64,000 nucleotides of DNA from Annona cherimola (GCA_030490835.1 CM059977.1:25525335-25589334); one strand, 5' to 3'; numbered from the stretch's first letter, positions 20,707 through 32,299 are shown. Notes: generated by a model from the sequence alone, not told the origin. Made by a program: numbers and translations.

Positions 20707-21097
20707 AATTGAAGTACAACTCAGGTCAGGTAAGTTCGGTTTGAACGGTTTGAAGTCGACTACACCATTATCCTATTTCTAAGATTCTTATCTTACTTTA
20801 TTTTAAATCAAGTCGGTTTTAAGTTCACCTTACCTTATTTTTTAAAGTCGAGTCGGTTTCGATTTCAATTCCAAATCGGTTTTTTAAAAAAACCTTTATA
20901 TTATAATTTTGTTTATATTATAATTTTATTATAAGTCTTACTTAAAAAGTTAAAATAAAGATGACAGTAGTATTTTATATAAAAAAGATGATAGTAATAT
21001 AATTTTTAAAATATATGCATTAAATTTACTAAATAATTGATAAATTAGTAAATTACAAAAGTTCCTGTACACTTAAAGAATATATTTATATTTTTCA
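20707..21097. other. AT-rich junction DNA, no gene
   Basis: Contains CAGGTAAGTTCGGTTTGAAC and AGTCGGTTT-type repeats, then pure AT-rich sequence that joins the truncated UGT4 at about 21097. Origin unknown. Confidence 0.4.
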
Positions 21098-21764
21098 ATG
21101 GCTACAGCTGCACTCCCTTCTAGCGACAGAGCTATATGTTGCGCAGCTGACAGACCCGAAGCATCGGATCTCGAAATGGCTCCGTGGAGGCCGCTGGCTT
21201 CGTGGGGGGCGAAAGCAACCGACGTTTTGAAGTCCATCCATGTTGGAGGCGTCGTCAGGCTCTGTGGAGATGGCCATAGCTTCTCTAGCCCATCTCCCAT
21301 CATAGACTCAAACGGCCCCATGAACGCCAGCATCGTGGCGGAGTAGATGGAGAAGAGCACATGTGGGATGCCCGATTCCTTGGCGATCCTCGACGCCCAA
21401 CAGGGGAAGATGTCGTGGATGATCCAATCCGGATGATCGTGGGCGATGAACTGCTGGAAGGCCGGGAAGGAGAGGTCGAAGGCCTTCTTTAAGTACTCAT
21501 CGGAGTCCTCGATGACGTCGGCGGTGGCCTCGACGCCCTCGGGGAGGCCATCCACGGGCGGCAAGGGGAGGTGGACGAAGGAGATGAGATGTGAGACGTC
21601 GTGTGGGATTTTGGGGAGCCTTTGGATGTTTCTTGGGGTGTGGTGAGGAAGGATACTCTAATGCCAGCTTTGGCTAGTGCTGTGGAGAGTTGAAGGAATG
21701 GGAGCATGTGGCCAAAGGCCAGCCATGGAAGCATCACCACATGCATTCCAATTCCATAGGCCAT
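21098..21764 (-). pseudogene. UGT4: truncated, frameshifted UGT91-like pseudogene
   Basis: Matches UGT residues 1 to about 222. The ATG at 21762-21764 encodes MAYGIGMH. A 2-bp insertion near 21640 (GGTGTGGTG for GGTGGTG in the paralogues) shifts the frame at about residue 43. The downstream frame then stays open to the break at 21097, where similarity stops and AT-rich DNA supplies a stop. The donor domain and PSPG box are missing, so it cannot encode a working enzyme. Its sequence in this region is the closest match to the 5' half of UGT1, so UGT4 or its intact ancestor was the probable donor in a conversion event. Confidence 0.9.
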
Positions 21765-21887
21765 GGCTACCCGGAGCTCTGCTCTACAGCACTCGCACTT
21801 GGAGCTGAAAATTGAATGATTATGTGGCGTCCAGCACCTCATATTTTCCATTTAATGCAAGGCCAACAAAAGTCGGAAGAAGATCCA
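21765..21887 (-). promoter_or_regulatory. UGT4 5' flank remnant with shared motif
   Basis: GAGCTGAAAATTGAATGATT (about 21801-21820) followed by GTCCAGCACC. Most similar to the UGT3 flank. Probably inactive, because the gene is broken and a SINE lies 125 bp upstream of the ATG. Confidence 0.4.
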
Positions 21888-21901
21888 GGGCCAAGATTTT
21901 T

Positions 21902-22184
21902 TTTTTTTTGATTGGAATATATATTTACACACATCTCAATACATATTACATTGAAGGCTTGAGACATTCTTACAAATCTGAAGACACTAGTTCCACCAAA
22001 TAATCCGGAAGACACAGCTTCCAACCACTAAACGGGAGACCACTGCTCCCACACCCAACCAACAGGAGACCACTGCTCCTATTAAATCACTTTTTCGTCG
22101 TGTCGGAGAATCAATCCCACGACCACAGCGCGTCCCGGATGCTGCGGCGGCAGCGCTGACCAACCGAGCCGTGCTCGGTTGGTA
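21902..22184 (-). mobile_element. tRNA-derived SINE with 14-bp target duplication
   Basis: Reverse-oriented copy of the 14203 SINE. The tRNA-like head is at the right (complement of CAACCGAGCCGTGCTCGGTT, about 22163-22182) and the poly(A) tail appears as poly(T) at 21898-21909. Perfect duplication GGGCCAAGATTTTT at 21888-21901 and 22185-22198. Confidence 0.9.
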
Positions 22185-22252
22185 GGGCCAAGATTTTTAG
22201 AAGGATGGGACGTGTGGTTACATCACGGACTTTGTTTTATTATTAAGAACCG

Positions 22253-22825
22253 GAGAGGAACATGTGTGTTTTAGAATCGATAAAATTTGTGATAAAATGT
22301 TGTAAAAGGTAAAAATTGTCAAATGATATGATATGATAGGAATAATGATAAGGAGTAAATAGGATAAAATTGAAATAGATTAGTTAGTTGTATGGATAAT
22401 TGTGTAGAAATAATTGAAAAATAAAGTAGTTATATAGGAAAATGTGCAGTAATGATTAAAAAATAAGATAGTTGTGAAGAATGAAAAGTTCTAAGGGTGT
22501 GTTTGGCAATTAATAGAAAATGTCAAGTTAAAACTTTTCAATCTAAAACTTTTCGCTTTCCACAACTATTATATTTTTTAATCATTTTTTCACATTTTCC
22601 TAGACAACTACTTTATTTTTAATTATTTCTACACAACTATCCTCACAACTAACTTATATATTTTAATTTTATCTTCTTTACTACTCATCATTACCTCTAT
22701 CATATCACATCATTTGACAACTTTTACTCTTTAAAACTTTTCATCAAAAGTTTTATTCATTACCAGACACACCCTATATTGAAAAGTTTTAACTCGACAA
22801 TTTTTACTCATCACCAAACACACCC
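22253..22825. mobile_element. Tourist-like MITE containing a second, inverted copy of itself
   Basis: The outer copy begins near GTGTGTTTTAGAATCG and ends at CACCAAACACACCC. The inner copy (22495-22774) has GGGTGTGTTTGG and CCAGACACACCC ends and runs in the opposite direction. Together they form a long potential hairpin. Confidence 0.7.
22495..22774. mobile_element. Inner Tourist-like MITE (280 bp)
   Basis: PIF/Harbinger-type ends. Flanks TAA and TAT fit an imperfect 3-bp target duplication. The best-preserved relative, with a TTA duplication, is at 32674-32964. Confidence 0.65.
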
Positions 22826-23054
22826 AAAATGGCTTAGTGTATATGCATGAATCAAAAAAATAAAACGAACTAGATAATTACATACAAAATATAAAAATAA
22901 TTAAAATATAGAAGTTAATATTTAAAAAATAAAGTATTTAGCTAGCTAAGATATCAAGTTATTTTTAAAAAATAGTTGAAAGCCGTGAGAAGTTTTTATT
23001 TTACTTTTACCTCATGCCAATGGTCCTAACATATATATCTAATTATATTTAAAA

Positions 23055-24700
23055 AATGGGGTATTTTCCTAATACACCCCCTATGTTTGATAGCAATCCC
23101 TAAATACACTTAAAAAGTTTTAAAATTTTTAGATATATCCACTGTGTTTGCACTTAATTTCAAGTGCGCCGTTTTTGTTACGGACCATTAGGTAAATTTA
23201 CTTAGGTGGGGTGAAATTATAAGAAATTCCTTAAATACCCCTCAAAGAAATCACACTGGCATTAGTTATCTCCCACGCTAATTCCAAATATATGTTACCA
23301 ACAATTGCAAAAGGTAAAACACAGAAAACCTATCTTAAATCAAACGTTGGTGATCTTCAACTGTTAGATATGAGCTATCCATCTAGACAGAAACTAACCC
23401 AAGCCATTTCAATAGCAGCAACAATCTATCTTCCTCATCTGCGATTATCGAAAACTAAAGCAATCACCACATATGACTGCTCAATCTCCATGGCTGATCT
23501 GCTTAACATACCCCTGTTTTGGCAGGAATCTTGCTATCGATAACAGAGATCCTACACTCAGTTACTATTGATTGAAATCTAAGGCCACGAACACCAAAAT
23601 CCAACCATCAAATCCACCACACACCTTGTTCAGCTGAAAATTTCATTAATTTCGGCCAAATCATCCTAATTGTCCAATGGGTAATAAAATCCAAATAGTG
23701 GTACCTATCTATCTCTATCAATTCAAACCAATGATGACTACGGATCGTTGGCAACTTTAAAACCTAATGGCCAGTATTCCAGTAGCTTCTATGAATATGA
23801 CACTAGCACCGATTTCAGCAGCCTGATCCAAATTCAGTTGCCCCAATCGAATTTGACATCAAAATCTATTTACAGTACCAAGCCCCATCTCTTCCGATCA
23901 ACGGCATCATTCAGCCCCAAATTGATGACCTCTAACTCTTCAATAAAATCCATTGGCAGCCATGAAATCCCAAGCTTCCGCCTGCCATTAGCCACAACTA
24001 TCTCCAACTTCTCTTCACTCATTTACTCTGGATCTCTGTTCCATCCCTGCAAATCGACCACCATCATTTGCATCACCCTCTCAACCACCGATCGTAGCAA
24101 CCACCCTCTCAACTGAAGTTGCCAATGCCGGGATTGGAGACCATATCAAAAGTGATAAAATTATAATTGATTTTGAGCTCTACCGGAGTTATGTCATTCT
24201 CCTCTTTCAATCTGACACCAAGCGTCACGGGCATGTTAGTAATTTCGCCTATGTTATTTACTCACGCCTAAGACGAAATGGGCGTAATCGAAATTAAGTA
24301 AAAACGTGGTGGGGCATATTTGAAAATTTAGAAACATTGTGAATATAGTTGGAATTAAGGTAAAATATGGTATGTATGTTTAGCACCCTAAATGTACACA
24401 TTCTGCAAATCGACCGCTATCATTCTCATCGCCCTCTCACCTACCAATTGCGGTGGTCACGTTTTCAACTAGAGTTGCCAGTGCCCGACGTGGAGATGAA
24501 ATTATAATGAAATTATAGCTGATTTTGAGCATTACTGGAACATGGGCTATTAGTAATTTCACTTATTAGCTAATGTTGTTTACTCATGCCTGTGAGGCAA
24601 TGGGCATAATTGAAATTAAGTGCAATAGGGTATATCTGAAATATTAGAATTGTTGTGAATATGAGTCGAATATAATGTATATATTTTTAAAAAGCCCTAA
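23055..24700. mobile_element. TIR element family Y, copy 2
   Basis: Starts TTTTCCTAATACACCCCCTA. Contains GATCGTTGGCAACTTTAAAA and the CTGCAAATCGACC segment twice (about 24046 and 24400), a tandem duplication shared with copy 3 at 33446-34540. The plus-strand frame 23748-24116 (122 codons) is open and partly shared with copy 1. It is listed as element sequence and not as a gene, because copy 3 is interrupted. Confidence 0.55.
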
Positions 24701-24889
24701 AAATGTGCAGGAGAAAGCGAGAATTTTTTTTCACTTTTACCTCACGCTGAAGATACTAACATGTATATACTCATGTTCAACGTCCTTTTGTTTTCTTATT
24801 TCCAAAGAAGTTTGTCTTGCATATCTCTGCTAAAAGCTAAGGAACCTTTAAATATATGTTTAGTGAGAAGCCTTTAATATTGAGCAACA

Positions 24890-25160
24890 TTTTTTTTCCT
24901 TTTCTTCCGTAGACTTGTTAACTTAGATCTATTTAATATATAAACCAAGTATTATCATTTTTGAATAATTTTATGATTATTTACCGTAGGGGTATTTTAA
25001 CCCTCTTTAATAATTTATAAGTACTAAAATAATCTTATGTTTAAAAATCTAAAAAATATATACGTATCTTCATAAATAATAAAACTTAATTTATATATTA
25101 AATATACCTATATTAACAAGTTTATGAAAAAATTATATAGTTTTTTCGGGTAGAATTACT
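24890..25160. mobile_element. MITE, interior type of 13791-14165
   Basis: Palindrome around GTAGGGGTATTTTAACCCTC with arms ATTTAATATATAAACCAAGT and TTATATATTAAATATACCTA. Ends and target duplication were not resolved. Confidence 0.5.
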
Positions 25161-26621
25161 TAGCTAAGGCTAACAAGATCATATCTCTTAAATATTTAGA
25201 AAATTTAGGTTTTTTATTAGAAGTAAACATATTCCCTGAAAAACTAAATAAATTTAAAAGTGTAACATTGATATTAATTAATTTTGATATGGAACATGTC
25301 AAAACGTTTTATTCGGTTGGTATTGTCTTTTTAGGATATAGCTAGGGCTTATGATCTAATGCAATCTAAGCTTCCCTTTGCTTTTTTAATTTTATAATGA
25401 TTTTTAAAGATGTAATACACGATTTAAATATTAAAAAGTATTTCCTATTATATATTTAAATTTTAACTTTCATATTTATACATTCACTCTTAAAAGGAGT
25501 TAAAATTTTAAAACATACAAGTTTCTAATAAAAGTACTGTTTGACATCATAAATAAATATTTATTAATAAAAATAAATGGTTTAGATTTTTCTAAAAAAC
25601 CAAATAAAAATCAAATGTAGATTAGTATTAGATCGACAATGAGATACACCAAAGTGCACCATGTTGCACCTATACAATATATTATGATAAAAATAGAAAC
25701 TACCTTGATAATGAAATCAAAATCTATGATAACTCATTTGTTTTATTATGATAATAAAGGTAAGATCAATAGGGTTTCTTGTGTGAGCCACATTTAATTA
25801 AATCTATATTATCGAATCTAAAATTATGAAAAGCATTCATATCCATTCATGGATACGTTAAAATGTTATAGTATTTTATAAAATTAACGTTAGTATTTTA
25901 TAAAATTAATTATCCACATAAGAATGTCGTTTTAAACCATTTAAATATTGTGTTAATACCTTTAAGATTAATATGTAAACTATATAATTATATTATGCTA
26001 ATTGTATACTTTCTTTAGATGGTATGTTTGGTAATTAGCAAAAAAAAATTTAATTATACGAAAATTTTTCAAAAAATAACAAACGAACATGATGCTACAT
26101 GAGTAATGAATAAAAATAATAAAGATAAAATAGATAGAGCTATTGATATGCGAAAATTGATTGGAACCTAGAGCTAAAAGTTAATAGGAAAAATAGGATT
26201 GTAGTAATTAGGATATAACATTAAAATAAAATGATGCAGAAAGTACAAAAAAAATTGTTTCTTTCCCTTATCGTCGTACATATAAAAAAAATTCTCCTTC
26301 CTGCACATATTTTGATATAATTTTACATTTTAATTGCTTAATTATCCTTTTTATTACTACGTTTACATTCTGATCATTTCTACATTTTTTTATTCTAATC
26401 ATTTCCACATTTTTTTATGCTCTAACTTTTTAAAAAAATTTCACTTTTTTTTATCTTGCCAAACGGGTATTTAATCTAATTCAAGTGAGGCTTAAATGAT
26501 GCAAAATGTAATGAATTGAGTGGATTTCTAATCATTACAACAGGTTAAATGAATGGAGTTTCACAAAATAATTATATTGTAACCCACCCAAGCGGGATCC
26601 ATATGTATATGAAACATAATT
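25161..26621. other. AT-rich upstream arm of a UGT cassette, no gene
   Basis: Collinear with 34880-36310 and 41230-42520: GATCTAATGCAATCTAAGCT, ACACCAAAGTGCACCATGTT, CATATAATTATATTATGCTA-like and TTGTAACCCACC landmarks occur in the same order. 26015-26460 includes Tourist-like MITE sequence. It is non-coding. Confidence 0.6.
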
Positions 26622-27005
26622 CTTTACACTCGGGTGCACTTAGGCTCGCATACGCCCGAATGCATTTAATTATTTTTTAAAAAAAATTTATAAAATTATT
26701 AATCTAAGTATATTTGGAGATAATGGACGAAGGAGATAAGATGTGCGAGTTGGTGTGGGATTTGGAGGAGCCTTTGGATGTTTCTTGAATAAAAGAGATA
26801 TTTTTTCAGTTTTTTAAAATTAGTAGCATTTTTGTAATTTATAAATTATGAAACTGTCACTAGTTTTAGAAAATTCGAAAACATTTTAAAAATTTCTAAA
26901 ATGGTAAAACTTTATACACATGTTAAATATATTTAAATCAACAATTGTATAAGAAAAATTTTCAAAAAAAAAAATTTTAAATAGGCTTTTGCACCTGCAT
27001 GTGTA
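26622..27005. mobile_element. Mutator-MITE-like element carrying a captured UGT fragment
   Basis: The arms TTATAAAATTATTAATCTAA (left) and the complement of ATATTTAAATCAACAATTGT (right) and the interior GGTAAAACTTTATACACATG match the MITE family of 2203-2503. Between the arms sits a 64-bp UGT piece (26724-26787). The exact ends were not fixed. Confidence 0.6.
26724..26787 (-). pseudogene. UGT exon fragment (residues about 44-64) inside a MITE
   Basis: Translates without a stop as RNIQRLLQIPHQLAHLISFV. Matches UGT3 with about 4 mismatches in 64 bp. Same strand as the array genes. Too short to function as a gene. Its position between the inverted arms would place it in the loop of any hairpin transcript. 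Confidence 0.85.
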
Positions 27006-27295
27006 TAAATTATGTTATATTTTAAGCACGACCATCTCTACTGTAGCTCCCGAGATATCGCCAACGACTATACCCTCTCATTTCTCTGCCATTTTCTGAT
27101 AAAAATGATAATGAAGAAAGATCGGCTGTTGATGCGACGAAGAGCGAAAAACACACTGTAAAATTCAAGAAGATAGTGGAGGACATCTCGACACTGTTCT
27201 TAAGCAAGGTAGAGGAGAAGGGCGGCAGTGGCATGGAGGAAGGTCGGTAGGGCATTTTGGACATGAACCGAAGGCGTTGTTGTGGGGCGCGGTAC
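27006..27295. other. GC-richer fragment with short open stretch
   Basis: The plus frame near 27160-27250 is open (for example FKKIVEDISTLFLSKVEEKG) and ends at TAG. It may be a captured gene scrap. The same GGACATGAACCG text reappears after the next element (27973), so 27296-27916 and neighbouring sequence have been inserted into it. No known domain was recognised. Confidence 0.35.
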
Positions 27296-27916
27296 GGGTG
27301 CAACTTGGGCCGGATTGAGCCTGACCTCGGCCTGCCGAACCCGATTTTGAACGGTGTTTAAACTTACTTTTTCATAATCGGAGCCCGATTTTCCATTTTA
27401 TATTTATTATAGAATATGTTATATACATACTATTTAAACAATATTTCTTTATATTCTACATATTGTATGTTATTATATCTATATTTGAATAGATATTTGG
27501 CATATTGTAATTTTATTGTAAATAAATTATATTATTTCATTTATATTTATCTTTTATTTCTATCATTTACTTTTACACTTATTAATTTTTTTTCCTTTAT
27601 CTTAGTTTTGATGTTAAATTTTTTCTAGAAATATTCTTTATATTACTATTTTTTTAAAAATATGTAGTTTGATTATATATTATTATGTTTACTTACATGA
27701 TTTTTTATTATTATTTATTAATATGAAATTCTAAACTTATCATTTTTAAATAAAATGTAAATTCATCAACATAAATTTCAACCCAAAACTTAACCCGAAC
27801 CCGATTTTCAAAAATAGGGTTAGGGTTCAGGTTTTATAAATAGGTTTGATGTTTTACAAATAGGATTATGGTTATGATCGAGATGAACCCAAGTTTCATG
27901 AGCCCGAGTTGCACCC
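27296..27916. mobile_element. TIR element with GGGTGCAACT ends
   Basis: Left GGGTGCAACTTGGGCC and right AGCCCGAGTTGCACCC are inverted. Subterminal sequence is rich in AACCCGAACCCGATTTT-like repeats. The interior is very AT-rich with no transposase. A relative with the same ends spans 62034-63213. Confidence 0.6.
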
Positions 27917-28869
27917 CTAGGGCGGGGTGGGTGGGTTGGGGGGGCGGGGGGAGGGGCGGCGGCGGTGCATAATGGACATGAACCGTGGGGGCATTTTTGG
28001 AATTTCAAAACAAAGCCTGTTTCATGACGGCATCAGACTAATTAAGGGTAAAATATTTTCAGTATTTAAGAAATTTTTAAAATATCATAGGTATAAGTAG
28101 AATAATAGTTAAACGTTAAGGGTATGCAGGAAATTTTCTCTTTAATCTCATTTGAAGTGAAATTTTTTCTCATGCCCGGAACATTTTTTCCGAATTCGTT
28201 ATATAATCATAATGTTTTATAGATTTCTCTTATATTCGTAATATTTTATTCTAAATTTCTCTTGTACCCATATTGTCAATATAAACGTTATCTATCTTAT
28301 TTAAAAGATAATTTTTCCCATTCAAAATTTTTTAATTAAAGCAATTTGACTTGACACAATTAATGATCGTAAATCATTAATATATGATATTAAGTAATTT
28401 AAAAGTTATATTAATGTCGAATTATTTTAATTAAAAAAAATTTTAAATAGCATAATTGTCTTTTCAATTGGATAGATAATAGATGTGTTAACATCGTCGG
28501 TATAATAGGAATTTATGATGAAATGTTACGGAATATAAAAGGAGTCTGTGAAATATTATGAGTATATTAGGAATTGAATGCAAATATTAGAGGTATAAAA
28601 AGAATTTTCCCTCATTTAAAAGATATCCTAGCTTGTATTCCTCTCACTTGTGATCCTCCTTAGATTTTATTTTCTTTATTCCAAGGCCTCTCCCGAGAAG
28701 ATGTTTTCTTGCATACCTAAGTGATATCTTGATGTAATTTGAAATCTTAACCATCTAATAATTATATTTTTCCTATTATTACTTATATTTTCCATTATTA
28801 TTTCATATTTTTCGAATATATGGCCTATATATTGTATTGTTATTCTTTCTATTTTAGTAGTTACTCATG
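27917..28869. other. G-rich patch followed by AT-rich DNA, no gene
   Basis: 27917-27970 is a G-rich run (GGGGGGGCGGGGGGAGGGGC). 28050-28630 shows weak inverted similarity between its ends (AGGAAATTTTCTC and GAATTTTCCC) and may be a decayed MITE. 28700-28860 resembles the pyrimidine-rich block of the UGT upstream arms. Confidence 0.4.
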
Positions 28870-29759
28870 TGTAGCACGTGATTTTTAGCGCGCTACGATG
28901 GGCCGGCGAATGGGCCTAAAAAGTGTAAGGTATGCTTGATAAAAAAAGAAATATATATATATATAACTGTGTACTAAATAGAAAAGTAAATATGTACGTA
29001 CAAGAGGGGAAAATAGATATGAGATGCGAAGTTTAGGAAGTGTGTGAATGCACAACCAATTATGAAATGCGAGTTAGCGGGTTAGCAGGTTAGATATAAT
29101 GCGAGTTAAATGCAGAAATTAACGTGCAAAAATAAAAATATAAACGGTGTAGAAAAGGGGTTCAAGATCAGAAATGGAAAAAATATAAAAGGTGTAGACA
29201 TGGGGGTTAAAGAAGGGAGATGCAAGCGTTAAAGCTTTTAGATGATGCGAATTTTAAGAGAGTTTTAAATGATGCGAGTTAGTCAAACGCAAACATGTAT
29301 CTCAATTAGACGCAATTAGCAGTTAGTCATATGCATACAAATATTGATAAAATTTAATATATTAATTTTTGGGGTCGCCACTAACCATATAACGGTGGTT
29401 AGTCCGTGTACAATAAGGCACTGGAATACAGAGATTTTCTGGGTGAACTCACAACTAGAAAAAAAAATACAACTTTATTTTTCTAGTACATTGGTCCTAG
29501 GAGTGCGGAAAATTAACGTATATTTTATATGTAAAAGCTCAGGATGGTGGAGGCGGGCATTTAATCCTTAGGCTTTTTTTTTAGGCCCTAACTCAATCTG
29601 AAAGTTGAATGCGGATAGTTGTTCTTGTTGTGTGGAAATAAAATGTTTCTTATGACGATTTGATCTTATGTTTTCTTTTTATATGTTTATCTTATAAATA
29701 TAACGGCAAATACTTGTCACATATATACTAAAAAAATAATTTTATGGGCAGTTAAAAAA

Positions 29760-30470
29760 ACTAAAATAGTTTCACAGCAGCTTTGTTTCTTTGTTTTTTT
29801 TTTAAAAAACCAAGAAAAGTGACGTTCTGGAGCTTGGTTTCTAAAAAAAAAAACGAAAAAAAGTGACAAAGGGAGACGTGCTGGAGCTTCGTGTTATATA
29901 TTTTTTTAAAAAAAAAATGACAAATGACAAATGAAGGAGAAAGGAGAAAGGACGTGCTGAGAGCTCGGTTTTCCTTTTTAAAAAAAAAAAAAAACGAAAA
30001 AAATGGCAAATGGAGGAGAAAGGACGTGTTGGAGAGTTGTTTGTTTTTTAAATTTAAAAAAAAACAGAAAAATGAAAAGGGAGAAAAAGGACGCGCTGGT
30101 GGATTCTTATTTTCTTCTTTCGATTTTTTTTTTTAAAAAAAAAAACGGAAAAAAAAAAAATGAAAAGGAAGAAAGAGGATGCGCAGGAACTTGTTTTGTT
30201 TTTTTTTTACAAAAAAAGACAAAAAAAATGAAAGAGAGGCGGTGAATGCAAGAGGAACGGGCTGGATGCTTGTCACCGTGAAGATTTTTTTTTAACAAAA
30301 AAAAAAATGAGAGAAAATAAGAAGAGGATACGCTGGAGGTTTACGTCTTGGTCTCCTTTTTAAAATAAAAAAAAATTGAAAAGGAAAGAGGAGATAGTAT
30401 CCAAGGAAACAGCGCGCGGGGCCTGTTCTTTTTTTTTTGATTTTTTTTTTTTAGGAACAACGATCTGAAG
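29760..30470. repeat. Degenerate minisatellite of about nine units
   Basis: Units of roughly 60-85 bp, each with a T-run/A-run hairpin (TTTTTAAAAAAAA), then AACGAAAAAAATG-like and GAGAAAGGACGTGCTGGAGC-like text. Length varies mainly in the homopolymers. The short open frames here are by-products of the repeats. Confidence 0.75.
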
Positions 30471-30489
30471 AAAGAAAATATGTTGTATA

Positions 30490-30520
<31 letters not shown>

Positions 30521-30564
30521 AACAGCGATTTGATGGTGGCCCGCGATCCTTTGATGTATATTAT

Positions 30565-31134
30565 GGGTGTGTTTGGTTGGAGGTAAAACTTTTGATGAAA
30601 AGTTTTTGGAGTAGAAGTTGTCAAATCAATAAAAAGTGATGTGATATAATAGGAGTAATGATGAGGAATAAAGAGAATAAAGTTAAAATAGATAGGTTAG
30701 TTGTATGGTTAATTGTGTAGAAATGATTGAAAAGTAGGGTAGTTTGTATAGAAAAATATGAAAAAATAATTAAAAAATAGAGTAATTGTGGAGAGTGAAA
30801 AGTTTTAGATTGAAAAGTTTTAGTTGACACTTTTTTGCCCTAAACAAACGCACCCTAAGTGTAAAACTTTTGATGAAAAATTTTTGAAGTAAAAGTTGTC
30901 AAATTGATAGAAAATGATGTGATATAATAGGAGTAATAATGAGGAGTAAAGAGAATAAAGTTAAAATAGATAGGTTAGTTGTATGGGTAGTTGTGTAGAA
31001 ATGATTGAAAAGTAGGGTAGTTTGTATAGGAAAATGTGAAAAAAAAATTAAAAAATAGAGTAGTTATGGAGAGTGAAAAGTTTTGGATTGAAAAGTTTTG
31101 GTTGACATTTTTTTGCCCTAAACAAACACACCCT
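30565..31134. mobile_element. Two Tourist-like MITE copies in direct tandem
   Basis: First copy GGGTGTGTTTGG...AACGCACCCT (30565-30855); second starts GTGTAAAACTTTTGATG and ends AACACACCCT (to about 31134). The second lacks a full left end, suggesting internal tandem duplication and not two separate insertions. Confidence 0.7.
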
Positions 31135-32007
31135 ATATATTCTTTATAAGGACGGTTGATGCAGAAGAAAAAAAATGGATGCGTGATCTGGTATTCGTTT
31201 CCCTCTTTCCGATTTTTTTTTGGAAAAATAAACAGGTGGAGTAAAATGAAAAAGATGGGCCTCAAATAGGCTTAGAAGAAATGGGAAGAATGGCTGATTT
31301 TTGGGAGGTTGTTCACGTGTCCCTCATGAGAGGAGGGGGGGTCCTTTTATAGGCTTTTGGGTTTGAAAAATTGCACATTGGTATTTTCTTTTGATTTTTT
31401 GCACAACTTTATATTTCTTTCTTTTGCAAAATTTTAACAAAAATGGGCCTTTTGGTAATTTTATGTGTGGTTTTTGAAAACCACTAATGGAGCCCATAGT
31501 TTTGCTTGGCTTGTTAGTCAAATCTTTTTTAGCCATTGATTTTGTGTATTTTTTACCTTTTATTTACGTCTTGATTATTAAATGTTTTCCTTGATCCTTG
31601 ATAGGGCCCGCATTTATTAATGTGCTCCATTCATTTTTACGGTTTAGATTTTTACTTAATAAATTGGATTTATCAATTTTTATTTAGCACTTGAAAATAT
31701 TGCAAATTCTCCTCTTACTTTGGTCAAATTGATTTTGACTATTAAAATCTCCTAAAATATTGATTATTTGTTTAATCCAAACCGTTCATCATGTCGATTC
31801 CGCTCCAACCATCTTGAAAAAGTATCATTCACTTCATCCTGAATGCAGATTGCCCTTAATCTGCTATATGGATTAGTGGCCGTTACCTCCGTAGTGGGCT
31901 TGAAGCATTGAAGGCCCATAGATCCTACACAATTTTGAGCTTGCAAATATATGGGTTAAAATCCAAAAATGAATCCACAAAACCTTGAATAATAGTAAGC
32001 TCATTTG

Positions 32008-32060
32008 AAATTTTATTTTATTTTATTTTATTTTATTTTATTTTTTTATTTTTATTTTTT
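32008..32060. repeat. TTTTA pentanucleotide microsatellite
   Basis: About seven TTTTA units followed by T-rich sequence, close to the right end of the LTR-type element. Confidence 0.85.
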
Positions 32061-32299
32061 TTACGTTTTTGTGAGGTGTCAACATCATGTTACTCTCATT
32101 TTTTTCAAATTTTTTTTACGATTTCTTCCCCATATTTTTTGCAAGTTACCAAGCATCCATGAACGTTAATATTAATATTGATTTTTTGGTCGGGATCATC
32201 AGCCCGATATTACAATTTTTTTTTTTATCGTTCTATCTCCTTTCCACTCGTTCGAGAAATCAACCACGGATAATAATCATAATAATAACCCCTTAACTC

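Larger units (their letters stand above)
28870..32084. mobile_element. Large LTR-type element, probably a solo LTR (3.2 kb)
   Basis: Begins TGTAGCACGTG, ends GAGGTGTCAACA, and is flanked by TCATG on both sides (28865-28869 and 32085-32089), as expected for an LTR insertion. No internal direct repeat of the start was found, and no coding domains, so a solo LTR left by recombination is the simplest reading. It includes the minisatellite at 29760-30470 and a Tourist pair at 30565-31134. Confidence 0.65.

Noticed and set aside
21073..21564. 163-codon frame as an intact small UGT
   Set aside because: It starts inside the domain after a 2-bp frameshift and ends in unrelated AT-rich DNA.
22081..22184. 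A tRNA gene
   Set aside because: The A- and B-box-like text belongs to a SINE head with poly(A) tail and target duplication, and no complete cloverleaf was found.
29924..30245. Lysine-rich frames as genes
   Set aside because: They come from A-runs of the degenerate minisatellite.
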